A program made the translations under genes and the position numbers. The notes beneath the pieces are model-generated. The model had not been told where the DNA came from, did not search any database, and worked only from the letters and a program-made list of their open reading frames with translations. A stretch of DNA of 64,000 nt from WHSW01 sp963767475 (GTDB lineage Bacteria; Actinomycetota; Thermoleophilia; Solirubrobacterales; 70-9). Within the stretch, counting starts at the first letter, position 1, and every line of letters begins with the position of its first letter. Shown here in pieces: positions 42,319 through 50,838 of the stretch. Where the stretch lies: the NCBI GenBank assembly GCA_963767475.1, contig CAVYEI010000005.1, positions 372,001 to 436,000 of the forward strand, read 5' to 3'.

Positions 42319-43686
42319 ATGCACCGAGCTCTTCTGGCCGCCGTATTGACGGCCGCGCTCGCAGTAGTTGTTCCGGCAAGCGCAGCGGCGCAGGCCACCG
42401 GTTCCGTTACCTATTTCTGTGTAAAGAAGGGTGGCAAGAAGAAGGGGACGGCGCGCATCGTCGCCACCCCCTCCTGCAAGAAGAGCGAGAAGCTCGTCAC
42501 CCTGACCAGCGGCTCGAACACGGTTGCGGCGCCCGGTCAGCAGGGCCCGCAGGGTGACATCGGACCTGTGGGTCCCGCTGGACCGGCTGGATCCCAGGGT
42601 GCGCAGGGCGCACAGGGTGCCCAGGGTCTTCAGGGCCTGACCGGCGCACAGGGCGCACAGGGCCTGACCGGCGCACAGGGCGCACAGGGCCTGACGGGCG
42701 CACAGGGTGCCCAGGGTCTCCAGGGTGAGACGGGTGCACAGGGCGCCCAGGGTCTCCAGGGCGTCCAGGGTGACACGGGTGCACAGGGCGCCCAGGGTCT
42801 CCAGGGTGTCCAGGGTGACACGGGTGCACAGGGCGCCCAGGGTCTCCAGGGTGTCCAGGGTGACACGGGTGCACAGGGCGCACAGGGTCTCCAGGGCGAG
42901 ACTGGGGCACAGGGCCTGCAAGGTGAGCAGGGTCTGCAGGGCATCCAGGGCGCCGAGGGCCCCCCAGGGCCGCAGGGTCCAATGGGTCCCGAGGGGCCGA
43001 TTGGTCCTCAGGGTCCGCAGGGCGAGACGGGTGCACAGGGCGCCCAGGGCAACCAGGGCGATCCGGGGGCACAGGGGCTCCAGGGCAACCAGGGCGATCC
43101 CGGTGCCAACGGGGCAGCGGGCAACCAGGGCGATCCGGGTGCCAACGGGGCACAGGGTCTCCAGGGTGAGGTCGGTCCGGAAGGTCCCGAGGGTCCCGAG
43201 GGTCCGGAAGGCCCCGAGGGTCCGCAGGGTCCGCAAGGTCCGCAGGGTCCGCAGGGTCCGGCCGGTGCGGCCGGCGCTGCCGGAACGAACACGTCGATCG
43301 TCGGCGGCGGCGGTAACCACACCGAGCTGCTCAACGGCATGGGCACGGTGTTCTTCGGTCCGTTCATCGACCAGGATCCGGTGGCAACCGAGGCGTTGGC
43401 GAGCCAGGTGTTCCCGGTCGGTGGCAGCCTGTCGAACCTGAACGTGCGGCTGACCGGAGCGGCGGGTGCCGGCTCCGACGCCTACACGTTCGTGCTTCGA
43501 GCGAACGGCGGAACGAATGCAAACGCGCAGACCTGCACGGTCACGACGACGCAGTCGTCTTGCGCTGACGGCACCGGCAGTCTGCCGGTGGCCGCTGGGC
43601 AGCTCGTCTCGCTTCAGGCGACCGAGACGGACAGCCCGCTGACCGTCCAGATGCACTGGACGGCGCAGTTCACGTCCACACCGTAG
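42319..43686 (+). CDS. secreted collagen-like (Gly-X-Y) protein
   Basis: From the ATG behind AAGGAGG the product is 455 residues. It has a signal peptide (MHRALLAAVLTAALAVVVPASAAA), a short Cys-containing N-terminal domain (VTYFCVKKGGKKKGTARIVATPSCKKSEK), and then about 83 uninterrupted Gly-X-Y triplets from 42535 to about 43285. Triplets are rich in GAQ, GLQ, GPQ, GPE and GDT. A ~130-residue C-terminal domain (GTVFFGPFIDQDPVATEALASQVFPVGGSLSNLNVRL to the end) resembles beta-rich trimerisation domains of BclA-like proteins. It should form a triple-helical surface or matrix fibre. No cell-wall anchor motif is visible. Confidence 0.92.
   Translation: MHRALLAAVLTAALAVVVPASAAAQATGSVTYFCVKKGGKKKGTARIVATPSCKKSEKLVTLTSGSNTVAAPGQQGPQGDIGPVGPAGPAGSQGAQGAQGAQGLQGLTGAQGAQGLTGAQGAQGLTGAQGAQGLQGETGAQGAQGLQGVQGDTGAQGAQGLQGVQGDTGAQGAQGLQGVQGDTGAQGAQGLQGETGAQGLQGEQGLQGIQGAEGPPGPQGPMGPEGPIGPQGPQGETGAQGAQGNQGDPGAQGLQGNQGDPGANGAAGNQGDPGANGAQGLQGEVGPEGPEGPEGPEGPEGPQGPQGPQGPQGPAGAAGAAGTNTSIVGGGGNHTELLNGMGTVFFGPFIDQDPVATEALASQVFPVGGSLSNLNVRLTGAAGAGSDAYTFVLRANGGTNANAQTCTVTTTQSSCADGTGSLPVAAGQLVSLQATETDSPLTVQMHWTAQFTSTP
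42634..42714 (+). repeat. 27-nt tandem repeat in the collagen-like gene
   Basis: Three near-identical units begin at 42634, 42661 and 42688, each encoding GLTGAQGAQ. They show recent expansion of the collagen region. Confidence 0.8.
42733..42912 (+). repeat. 45-nt tandem repeat in the collagen-like gene
   Basis: Four units begin at 42733, 42778, 42823 and 42868, encoding GAQGAQGLQGVQGDT with slight changes in the last unit. High identity at the DNA level suggests length variation between strains. Confidence 0.85.
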
Positions 43687-43701
43687 GTAGGCAATGGGGG
43701 C

Positions 43702-43733
43702 CGCGAGGTCGCGCCTAACGGCGCGGCCTCGCG
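43702..43733 (+). terminator. strong hairpin after the collagen-like gene
   Basis: A 14-bp stem with one G-T pair (43702-43715 with 43720-43733, loop TAAC) lies 16 nt after the stop codon. No T tract follows, as often in high-GC Actinobacteria. Confidence 0.6.
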
Positions 43734-43770
43734 CGTGCCGCCTGTTCCAACACTCAAGGAAGGTTCACTG

Positions 43771-44352
43771 ATGGAAGCTCACGGACATACATTTCAGACT
43801 TACGGGGGGACCGCGCCCGCGCCCCGGTGGGGGCGGATCGCCGGGGTGCTCGCACTCCTCGCGGTCGCCGGTCTGGCGGGTTGGTACTTCCTGGCCCGCG
43901 ACGGGTCCGGTTCGGTCCCGCAGGCCGGGGCGGGCCCGGTGGAGGCATCTCAGAGCTCGCTCGAGTCGCTTCAGGACCGTGTCGGACATTCGGTCTACTG
44001 GACGGGCCCGGCGCCCGGCACGAGGATGGAGGCCACCGAGACGACGGACGGCCGCGTCTTCGTCCGCTTCCTGGACGAGGATGGCGCCATCGGTGATCCG
44101 AGCGCAGGGTTCCTGACCATCGGCACGTACCCGGTGGAGGGCGCCGCGGGCGTCGTCGAGGAGCTCGCCGAGGTCAAGGGGGCGCTCACCAACAGGACGC
44201 CAGACGGCACGCTCATCGTCACCAATCGGAACTCACCGACGAGCGTCTATCTCGCCGATCCGGCTCAGGATCTCCAGATCGAGGTCTACGACCCGGATCC
44301 GGGCCGAGCGTTCGAGCTCGCGAGGTCGGGTCTGATCGTCCCGGTCGAGTAA
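43771..44352 (+). CDS. membrane-anchored protein of unknown function
   Basis: The 193-residue protein starts at an ATG with AAGGAAGG 8 nt upstream. A 27-residue hydrophilic N-terminus precedes one helix (IAGVLALLAVAGLAGWYFLA), a linker, and an extracytoplasmic domain of about 125 residues. This contains VGHSVYWTGPAPGTRMEATETTDGRVFVRFL and SAGFLTIGTYPVEGAAGVVEELAEV. The pattern YWTGPxxGxxxE with later GTYPV looks like a conserved actinobacterial envelope domain, but I cannot name it. It follows the collagen-like gene across a terminator. Confidence 0.75.
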   Translation: MEAHGHTFQTYGGTAPAPRWGRIAGVLALLAVAGLAGWYFLARDGSGSVPQAGAGPVEASQSSLESLQDRVGHSVYWTGPAPGTRMEATETTDGRVFVRFLDEDGAIGDPSAGFLTIGTYPVEGAAGVVEELAEVKGALTNRTPDGTLIVTNRNSPTSVYLADPAQDLQIEVYDPDPGRAFELARSGLIVPVE

Positions 44353-44399
44353 CGGGCGCGCAGCCGGGCGGCCCAGGCGGCGGCCGCCCGGTCGGGGTC

Positions 44400-44405
44400 T
44401 ACGAT
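44400..44405 (+). promoter_or_regulatory. -10 element of the polytopic membrane protein operon
   Basis: TACGAT lies 11 nt before the ATG at 44417. Confidence 0.4.
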
Positions 44406-44416
44406 CCCCTGGGCCG

Positions 44417-46765
44417 ATGGACCTCGCCGTAGCCTGGGTCGTCTTCCCGGCGCTGCTGCTGGCGCTCTGCGGCGGCTGCGGCCTTTTGGTCCGTGCGATC
44501 ACCGGCCGTGAGCTCGCTCCGGCGTTGATCCCGGCCTGTGGGCTGGCGGCGATCATCTGCGTGGGCCAATTCCTGACCCTGGCCGACGCAACCGCGGAGC
44601 TCACCGCGCCCGTGGTCGTCGCCATGGCCGTCGTCGGATTCGGGCTCGGGCGTCCGTTCGGCCTCGGCCCCGCTGCGCCGTGGGCGGCCGCAGTGGCACT
44701 CGCCATCTTCGCCGTGTTCGCGGCGCCGGTCGTGCTCTCCGGCGAACCGACGATCGCGGGGTTCATCAAGCTCGACGACACGGCGACTTGGTTGACGCTC
44801 ACCGACCGGATCATGGAGCACGGCCGGAGCCTCGCCGGCCTCGCGCCGTCGACCTACGAGGCAACGCTTGACGTCAACCTCGGCGACGGGTACCCGATCG
44901 GAGTCTTCGTTCCCTTCGGCGTCGGCGTTGCGCTGCTCGGCACCGACGCCGCCTGGCTGATCCAGCCGTACATGGCAGTGCTTGCGGCGATCCTGTCGCT
45001 GTCGCTGTGGTCGCTCGCGGGGCAGGTCTCCGATTCGCCGACCTGGCGCGCCGCGGCAGCCTTCCTCGGCGCGCAGTCGGCGCTCTTGTTCGGCTACTAC
45101 CTCTGGGGCGGCGTCAAGGAGATCGCTGCCGCGTTGCTGATCGCCACGACGGCGGCGCTCGCCGCGCGGCTGGCGACCTCGAGCGGTGCGGCGCGTCTGC
45201 TGCCGATCATGCTCGCCGGCGCGGCCCTGCTCGGGGTGCTCTCGGCGGGCGGGCTCGCATGGCTCGGGCCGATCCTGCTCGCCGCGGCGATCCTGCTCGC
45301 CCGGGAGGCCGGGCTCGCGGCCGCCGCCCGCGACGCCGCCGCGTACGTCGCCGGCCTCGCCCTGCTCAGCCTGCCGATCGTGGTCCCCGGCGGTCTGATC
45401 CCGCCGACCTCGTCGCCGCTGACCGATGACGCCGCGCAGGGCAACCTGATCGGGCCGCTCGAGCCCGAGCAGGTCCTGGGGGTGTGGCCGAGCGGCGACT
45501 TCCGGCTCGACCCGGACAACGAGACGGTCGCCACGCTCCTGATCGCGGCCGTGGGCGTGCTCGCCGTCTGCGGGCTCGCGCGCGCTTGCGGCGCGAGGCT
45601 CAAGGGTCCGGCCCTGTACATCGTGGGCTCGTTGGTCAGTTGCCTGGCGCTGGTCGCAATCGGCTCTCCATGGGTCGAGGGCAAGGCGCTCGCCACGGCG
45701 TCCCCCGCGCTGCCCTTCGCCGCCGTCTTGGGGGCGGGCTGGCTTGCCACCCGCGGGCTGCGCCCGCTCGCGGTGGCGGCGGTCGGGGTGGTGGCGGTCG
45801 GCGTGGTCTGGTCGAACGCGCTCGCCTACCGCGACGTCAGCTTGGCGCCATACGAGCAACTCTCTGAGCTCGCGGAGATCGGCGAGCGCGTCGCCGGCGA
45901 GGGCCCGTCGCTGATGACCGCGTACGAGCCGTACGGGGCGCGCCACTTCCTGCGCGACAGCGACCCGGAGTCGGTCTCCGAGCTGCGCCGCAACGTGATC
46001 CCCTTGGTCGACGGAACCATGGTCGAGAAAGGGTCCTCGGTCGACACCGACCGCATCGACCCGACGGCGCTGGCCACGTACCGCACCTTGGTCCTGCACA
46101 GGTCCCCCGCCCAGAGCCGTCCGCCGGCCTCGTACGCGCTGATCTGGGCGGGCGATCGCTACGAGGCCTGGCAGCGACCGGCCGCTGCCGCGATGCTGCC
46201 GCAGCGGCTGGGCCTCGGCGACCGCTATGACCCGATCGCGCAACCCGCCTGCCCCGACGTCGCCGCCTTGGCCCAGAATGGCGACCTGGTGGCCGCCACC
46301 GGCATCAGCCCGATCATCGTGCCGCTCTCGCGGACGTCGTACCCCGACGATTGGGTGTCGCCCGCGGGCCCCCGGGCGCTGCTGCCGACGGGACCGGGAA
46401 CAATCGAGGCGTCGATCCGGGTCGGTCGCTCGCGTGTGTACGAGGTCTGGCTGGGCGGGTCGTTGCGCTCGGCCGCGGCGCTGCTGATCGACGGCGAGCC
46501 CGCCGGAGACGTGCGCCACGAGCTCAACAACGAGGGCGGCTACGTCCGGCTCGGCGCGGCGGAACTGGAGCCGGGCCTGCATTCGATCGAGGTGAGGCTT
46601 GGCGGCGCCGACCTGCACCCGGGTAGCGGCGGCCCCGCCGACCCGATCGGCCCGCTGGCGCTGAGTCCGTCGGAGGCGGCGGACGCCGACCTCATCCGGG
46701 TCGCGGCCGCGGAGTACCGCGACCTCTGCGGGCGCGAGTGGGACTGGATCGAGGTCGCCCCTTGA
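44417..46765 (+). CDS. large polytopic membrane protein with C-terminal extracytoplasmic domain, possible GT-C fold
   Basis: The 782-residue protein has about 12 hydrophobic helices in residues 1-475. An acidic loop near residues 110-160 (GFIKLDDTATWLTLTDRIMEHGRSLAGLAPSTYEATL) is placed where GT-C glycosyltransferases carry catalytic acids. A soluble domain of about 300 residues follows, ending in a beta-sandwich-like part (EASIRVGRSRVYEVWLGG, GLHSIEVRLGG). This recalls membrane glycosyltransferases that build envelope polysaccharides, but no signature proves it. It is coupled by a TTGA overlap to an MFS transporter and then by GTGA to an exported protein, forming a three-gene envelope operon. 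Confidence 0.75.
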   Translation: MDLAVAWVVFPALLLALCGGCGLLVRAITGRELAPALIPACGLAAIICVGQFLTLADATAELTAPVVVAMAVVGFGLGRPFGLGPAAPWAAAVALAIFAVFAAPVVLSGEPTIAGFIKLDDTATWLTLTDRIMEHGRSLAGLAPSTYEATLDVNLGDGYPIGVFVPFGVGVALLGTDAAWLIQPYMAVLAAILSLSLWSLAGQVSDSPTWRAAAAFLGAQSALLFGYYLWGGVKEIAAALLIATTAALAARLATSSGAARLLPIMLAGAALLGVLSAGGLAWLGPILLAAAILLAREAGLAAAARDAAAYVAGLALLSLPIVVPGGLIPPTSSPLTDDAAQGNLIGPLEPEQVLGVWPSGDFRLDPDNETVATLLIAAVGVLAVCGLARACGARLKGPALYIVGSLVSCLALVAIGSPWVEGKALATASPALPFAAVLGAGWLATRGLRPLAVAAVGVVAVGVVWSNALAYRDVSLAPYEQLSELAEIGERVAGEGPSLMTAYEPYGARHFLRDSDPESVSELRRNVIPLVDGTMVEKGSSVDTDRIDPTALATYRTLVLHRSPAQSRPPASYALIWAGDRYEAWQRPAAAAMLPQRLGLGDRYDPIAQPACPDVAALAQNGDLVAATGISPIIVPLSRTSYPDDWVSPAGPRALLPTGPGTIEASIRVGRSRVYEVWLGGSLRSAAALLIDGEPAGDVRHELNNEGGYVRLGAAELEPGLHSIEVRLGGADLHPGSGGPADPIGPLALSPSEAADADLIRVAAAEYRDLCGREWDWIEVAP

Positions 46766-48132
46766 GCGACTCGGCCGTCCGCGCCGCGCTGGCGACAACG
46801 GTTGGGCTGGTCCTGGCGGACTCCTCGGTGGTGGTCCTCGCCCTGCCAGAGATCTACCGCGAGCTCGACGTCTCGGTAAGCGAGGTCACGTGGGTCCTGG
46901 TCGCGTTCAACCTCGTCCTCGCGCTCGCCGCGATCCCGGCGGCGCGGGTCGCCCGCCGGGTTGGCCCCGCCCGCGCGGCGATCGCCGGCATCGTCGTCTT
47001 CGGGCTCTCGAGCCTGGTCTGCGGACTCGCCGGCGGCATCGAGCTCCTGCTCGTGGCTCGCTGCATGCAGGCGCTGGGCGGAGCGGCCGCCGTGTGCGCG
47101 TCGCTTGAGCTGCTGCCGTCCGTGGTCGGTTCCGAGGAACGCGCGGCGACCGTGTGGGCGGCGTCGGGCGCGATCGGGGCGGCGCTCGGGCCCGGGGTCG
47201 GCGGATTGCTCACCGAGCTGATCTCGTGGCAGTCGATCTTCATCGTCCAGGTGCCTCTCGCCGCGGCCTGCGGAGCGGCACTCGTTCCGGCGCTCCGCGG
47301 TGAGCGGGCCCGCGACGAGATCGAGCGCGAGGTGTCGCCGGCCGGCCGGCCGCACGTGGCGGCGAACGTCGCCTTGGCGCTCGTCTCGGCGGCCCTGGCG
47401 GCGGCCCTGTTCCTCGTCGTGCTGCTGCTGATCGAGGGCTGGCGGCTGACCCCGATCGCGGCGGCTGCGGCGGTCACCGTGCTGCCGGTGTGCGCGTTCG
47501 CGGCGGCGCCGCTGGCAAGGCGGGTGCAGTCCGCGCGAGCCCGCGCGGCGGCCGGGGCGATCCTGATCGCCGGCGGCCTCGCCGGCCTCGCGCTGCTCCC
47601 CGATGCATCGGTCGCGCTCACCCTGCCGCCGCAGGCGCTCGCCGGCGCCGGGCTTGCACTGACCCTCTCCGCGCTCACCGAGCGGGCGCTTGAGGGCCAC
47701 TCGCCGCAGGCGATCCACGGAGGCTGGACGATCGCCTCGCGCCACGCGGGCGTCGTCGCCGGCCTGCTCGTGCTCACCCCGGTGTTCACCGCCGACCTCG
47801 AAACGGAGCGCGCGAACGCCGAGCAGGCTGGGATCGCCGCGTTGCTCGACTCGGGCGTCGATCCGAGCTCCAAGCTCGACCTGGCGATGCGGATCGCCGA
47901 CCAGATCGCGGCCGAGGGCGACAAGGTGCCGATCGTCGGGCCCGCGTTCGAGCCGCTGCCCGCCGACCCGGCGGAGCGCACGGCGACGGAGGAGCTGCGG
48001 GCGGCGATCGAGTCGGAGATCGACCGCGCGGCTACGCACGCGTTTTCATCGTCGTTCCTGATCGCCGCCGCCTTCGCGCTCGCGGCGCTGCTGCCGATCG
48101 CGCTGGCGCGCCGGCGGGGGATCGAGCTGTGA
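46762..48132 (+). CDS. MFS transporter, DHA2 (14-helix drug/H+ antiporter) type
   Basis: The TTG at 46762, in a TTGA overlap with the previous stop, gives 456 residues. The DHA2 motif LALPEIYRELDVSVSEVTWVLVAFNLVLALAAIPAARVARRVG and motif A/C regions (ARCMQALGGAAAVCASLELLPSVVGSEERAATVWAASGAIGAALGPGVGGLLTE) are clear. A non-membrane insertion of about 80 residues precedes the last helix (ADLETERANAEQAGIAALLDSG to the RATHAFSSSF). It exports an unknown compound, possibly related to the polytopic enzyme encoded upstream. Confidence 0.88.
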   Translation: MSDSAVRAALATTVGLVLADSSVVVLALPEIYRELDVSVSEVTWVLVAFNLVLALAAIPAARVARRVGPARAAIAGIVVFGLSSLVCGLAGGIELLLVARCMQALGGAAAVCASLELLPSVVGSEERAATVWAASGAIGAALGPGVGGLLTELISWQSIFIVQVPLAAACGAALVPALRGERARDEIEREVSPAGRPHVAANVALALVSAALAAALFLVVLLLIEGWRLTPIAAAAAVTVLPVCAFAAAPLARRVQSARARAAAGAILIAGGLAGLALLPDASVALTLPPQALAGAGLALTLSALTERALEGHSPQAIHGGWTIASRHAGVVAGLLVLTPVFTADLETERANAEQAGIAALLDSGVDPSSKLDLAMRIADQIAAEGDKVPIVGPAFEPLPADPAERTATEELRAAIESEIDRAATHAFSSSFLIAAAFALAALLPIALARRRGIEL

Positions 48133-48653
48133 TCAGTCCACGAGCGCTGATCGCAGGGGCGGCAGCGGTCTCGCTCGCGCTCGTGATCGTGTACGTCGCG
48201 GCCGGCGGGCGGAGCTACGAGCCGACCCCGGTCGCGGACCCGTGCGCGCCGCGGGAGTGGGACGAGCCGGAGGGGGTGGAGGGGGCGGCGCAGCAGTTCC
48301 TGCTCTCCGCGCTCGACGGCGCCGCCTGCGAGCTGGGCGTCAGCCGCGAGGAGCTGGCGGCGGCGCTGCCGACCGAGGAGTCGCGTGAGGAGTTCGCGGC
48401 CGAGCAGGGCATCGACGAGGCCAGGCTGGAGGAAGCGGTGCGTGCCGGCGTCGTGCGGGCGATCGACGACGCCGAGGCCGCGGACGAGCTCAGCCCGCTG
48501 ATCGCGGATGGCCTGCGCGCGCTCGCCGTGCGCCTGCCCGTCGACGAGGCGGTCGGATTGCTCGCGGGCGCTCAGACGGTCTTCGACGACGCGGGCGGCG
48601 TCCTCGACGACCTCGGCGGCGTGCTCGACCAGCTCGAGGGTCTGATCCCGTAG
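48129..48653 (+). CDS. exported acidic helical protein of unknown function
   Basis: The 174-residue protein starts with GTG in a GTGA overlap with the MFS gene. One N-terminal helix (ALIAGAAAVSLALVIVYVAAG) anchors it. The rest is helical, rich in Glu and Ala, with two Cys (DPCAPREW and AACELG) that could pair outside the cell. It ends with a leucine-rich amphipathic repeat (VLDDLGGVLDQLEGLIP). No family is recognised. Confidence 0.7.
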   Translation: MISPRALIAGAAAVSLALVIVYVAAGGRSYEPTPVADPCAPREWDEPEGVEGAAQQFLLSALDGAACELGVSREELAAALPTEESREEFAAEQGIDEARLEEAVRAGVVRAIDDAEAADELSPLIADGLRALAVRLPVDEAVGLLAGAQTVFDDAGGVLDDLGGVLDQLEGLIP

Positions 48654-48665
48654 GTTTCGCCGCCG

Positions 48666-49090
48666 ATGGGCCTGCTCGACAACGCTCTGAAAAAGCTCCA
48701 GGAGGCCGCGGGCACCGCGACCGAGAAGTCGGGCGACGGCAAGCCCTGGGGCGGCCGGGAGCCGGACAAGGCAGGCTACGGCAAGGCCGGCGCTCCGACC
48801 CCCGACCTGGACGCACTCGTGACGGATGCCTCTCCCTGGGCAACTGCACCGACGCCTCCGCGGCGCAACTTTCGATCGACCGGGTAGCCGAGGTCGAGAA
48901 GCCGCTCGACGGGGTCGGCGAGCGCGGTCTGGTGCGGGTGAAGAAGTACCCGAAGAAGGGGTCGAGCGAGTTGGGGGTCACGGCGCTGAAGGGCAGCTTC
49001 ACGCTCTCGCTCACGCACACCAGCACGGAGGGCAAGACCGACCCGGCACCGCTCACCGAGCTGCTGAGAACGGCGCTGACGCGCCTCTGA
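48666..49090 (+). pseudogene. frameshifted gene for a small soluble protein
   Basis: The ATG at 48666 opens a frame reading MGLLDNALKKLQEAAGTATE through PTPDLDALVTDA, which then ends at 48887 in Pro/Arg-rich sequence. In another frame (-1) a coherent protein continues from about 48830: LSLGNCTDASAAQLSIDRVAEVEKPLDG, then LGVTALKGSFTLSLTHTS and LTELLRTALTRL up to TGA 49088-49090. Joined, the two parts make about 141 residues. One missing or extra base near 48820-48830 would explain it. It may be a real decay, a programmed shift, or a sequencing error. Function is unknown. Confidence 0.62.
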
Positions 49091-49091
49091 A

Positions 49092-49472
49092 CTACTCGGT
49101 CGCCCGCCAGGCCCAGAGCATGAACAGCGGCTGGATCGGCAGCCGCGCCCAGAGCAGCCAGCGCGGCAGGCGGTCGACGGGGACGCCGCGGGCGGCGACG
49201 TCTTCGGGGTCGACGGCCATGTGGACGTTGGCCGGGAAGACCGCCACCAGCAGACCGAGCAGCCACCAGCGTCCCAGCCGGCGGGTCGCGGACGACAGCA
49301 CCAGCGCCCCGCCGGTGAGCTCGGCGTAGCCGCTCCAGCGAACCGCGTCCTCGGGCGTGATCGGGATGTAGGCGGGCACCGTCGCCTCGTAGTCGCGGTT
49401 GCGGATGAAATGCATCGTTCCGGCGAACAGCCAGAAGATGCCGAGCAGGAGCCGCGGTCTCATCGGCGGCAT
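49092..49472 (-). CDS. DoxX-like membrane protein
   Basis: The 126-residue protein has four hydrophobic helices and the DoxX-like N-terminus LLLGIFWLFAGTMHFIRNRDYEATVPAYIP. YAELTGGALVLSSATRRLGRWWLLGLLVAVFPANVHMAV and a final helix PRWLLWARLPIQPLFMLWAW follow. DoxX-family proteins are linked to redox and membrane functions, with no set activity for this branch. It is tail-to-tail with the frameshifted gene (1 nt between stops). Confidence 0.85.
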   Translation of the reverse strand: MPPMRPRLLLGIFWLFAGTMHFIRNRDYEATVPAYIPITPEDAVRWSGYAELTGGALVLSSATRRLGRWWLLGLLVAVFPANVHMAVDPEDVAARGVPVDRLPRWLLWARLPIQPLFMLWAWRATE

Positions 49473-49481
49473 CGTTTCAAT

Positions 49482-50801
49482 TCACCGGCTGAGCTGCGCT
49501 ACCGCGACCCTACGCGCGAGCCCGCGGTCGGGAGCGAACACGAGCACGGCGTCCTCGCGCCCGACAGCAACCGCCGCGTATCCGCCGGCGACCCGCCAGA
49601 CGCCGGGGCTCAGCGGCTCGGCGTCGAGGCCGTCCTCGAGATAGGACGTCAGCGCCTGGTCGAACTCGCGGCTGGCGTCGGCGGCGGTGTCGAAGGCCCA
49701 CGTCGCGACCAGGACGAGCTCGGACCGGCAGGGGTACTCGCAATCCGCGGGCGCCATCTCGCGGCGCCAGAGCTCGTAGCGATCGCCATCCCAGCCCGCC
49801 GCGGCCGCCTCGGCCTCCGGCTTCTCGACGCCGAGCTCGAGCAGCTGCGATGTGGCGAGCTCGCCGAACACGTTGCGGTCGGCGAGTCGCCAGCCGGCCG
49901 CGCGCAGCGGCGCTCCGTCGATCCGCACCGACGACGGCCGCTCGTCGGTCACGTACTTGCGCGGGTGCAGGACCTGCTCCGTGGAGGCTGGCGGGCGCGT
50001 CTCGAGCGCGTAGTCGACGAGCTTCCAGCTGCCGGCGAGCTCGCGCAGCTGGGCGACGAATCCCCGCCCGCCTAGGTACGTCCAGGTGAGCTGGTCGAAG
50101 AACGCATTCGGGACGTCGCCGGTGCCCGAGTCGATCGTCTCGGTCGCCGAGAGCAGCTCCAGCGGGTTGAGGTAGCGGGCCGCGAACTCGATCATCACGT
50201 CGGTGGCCGAGCCCTCGACCAGCGCCTGGCGGGCGAGCGCCGCGTCGTCGTCCACCTTGGCGCCGCCTCCGAGCCCGAAGTTCTGGTCCTCGAGCGCGTG
50301 GTCGAGCTCGTGGGCGAGGACGAACTCGACCAGGGCCCGGTTGGCGGCGACCGCATCGGAGACGACGTAGAGGCGCTCGCTCTTCGGGTCGTACGCCGCG
50401 GCGGCGAGGTCGCCGGTCGAGGTGTAGGCGGCCTCGAGCTCCTCGCCGGGCTCGAGCAGGCCGGTGATCGCGCCGACCGCATCGTCGGCGCCGAGGCCGA
50501 GACCTCTGGCCTGATGCTCGAGCTGGCGGGTTCCGAGGCGGTTGAGGAACTCGCTGCTGACCACCTCCGGCTTCGGCAGGTCGTCGAAGCGCAGCTCGCG
50601 CACCCGCTCCACCCGGCGGGCCACCGCCGGCAGCGATCCGACGCTGATCCGCGCCAGCTCGTCGGGGTCGAGCGCCTCGGCGGCCTGCTGCTCGCTCGCG
50701 GCGGGCGTCTGCGCACCGCCCCCTCCCGCGAGCGCCAGCGTCCCGCCGAGTGCCAGCAGGATCAGCAATGAGAACCCGAGCTGCGCCCTGCCGCGATCCA
50801 C
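49482..50801 (-). CDS. exported zinc metallopeptidase-like protein (HExxH)
   Basis: The 439-residue protein starts with GTG and has a signal peptide (LGFSLLILLALGGTLALAGGG). The core has a zincin motif VEFVLAHELDHALEDQNFGL (HELDH at 164-168) and a downstream ALVEGSATDVMIEF whose Glu196 could be the third ligand, as in gluzincins. RQALVEGSA is typical of secreted actinobacterial proteins with this HExxH..E arrangement. Later parts (AFFDQLTWTYLGGRGFVAQLRE, FGELATSQLLELG, GWDGDRYELWRRE) suggest a C-terminal domain. Peptidase activity is inferred. It is divergent from uvrB with 37 bp between the start codons. Confidence 0.78.
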   Translation of the reverse strand: MDRGRAQLGFSLLILLALGGTLALAGGGGAQTPAASEQQAAEALDPDELARISVGSLPAVARRVERVRELRFDDLPKPEVVSSEFLNRLGTRQLEHQARGLGLGADDAVGAITGLLEPGEELEAAYTSTGDLAAAAYDPKSERLYVVSDAVAANRALVEFVLAHELDHALEDQNFGLGGGAKVDDDAALARQALVEGSATDVMIEFAARYLNPLELLSATETIDSGTGDVPNAFFDQLTWTYLGGRGFVAQLRELAGSWKLVDYALETRPPASTEQVLHPRKYVTDERPSSVRIDGAPLRAAGWRLADRNVFGELATSQLLELGVEKPEAEAAAAGWDGDRYELWRREMAPADCEYPCRSELVLVATWAFDTAADASREFDQALTSYLEDGLDAEPLSPGVWRVAGGYAAVAVGREDAVLVFAPDRGLARRVAVAQLSR

Positions 50802-50823
50802 GAATGCCGAGTATGACGGCCGC

Positions 50824-50829
50824 TATGTT
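50824..50829 (+). promoter_or_regulatory. -10 element of uvrB
   Basis: TATGTT lies 9 nt before the uvrB GTG. I see no clear SOS box here, unlike at uvrA. Confidence 0.45.
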
Positions 50830-50838
50830 GACTGGGTC

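Noticed and set aside
42590..43280. CRISPR-like regular repeats
   Set aside because: The repeats have no unique spacers, keep the Gly-X-Y reading frame and encode collagen, so this is a protein repeat.
44399..46798. 799-codon minus-strand open frame opposite the polytopic membrane protein
   Set aside because: Arg/Gly-rich without hydrophobic or domain structure; the plus strand has clear membrane helices and operon overlaps.
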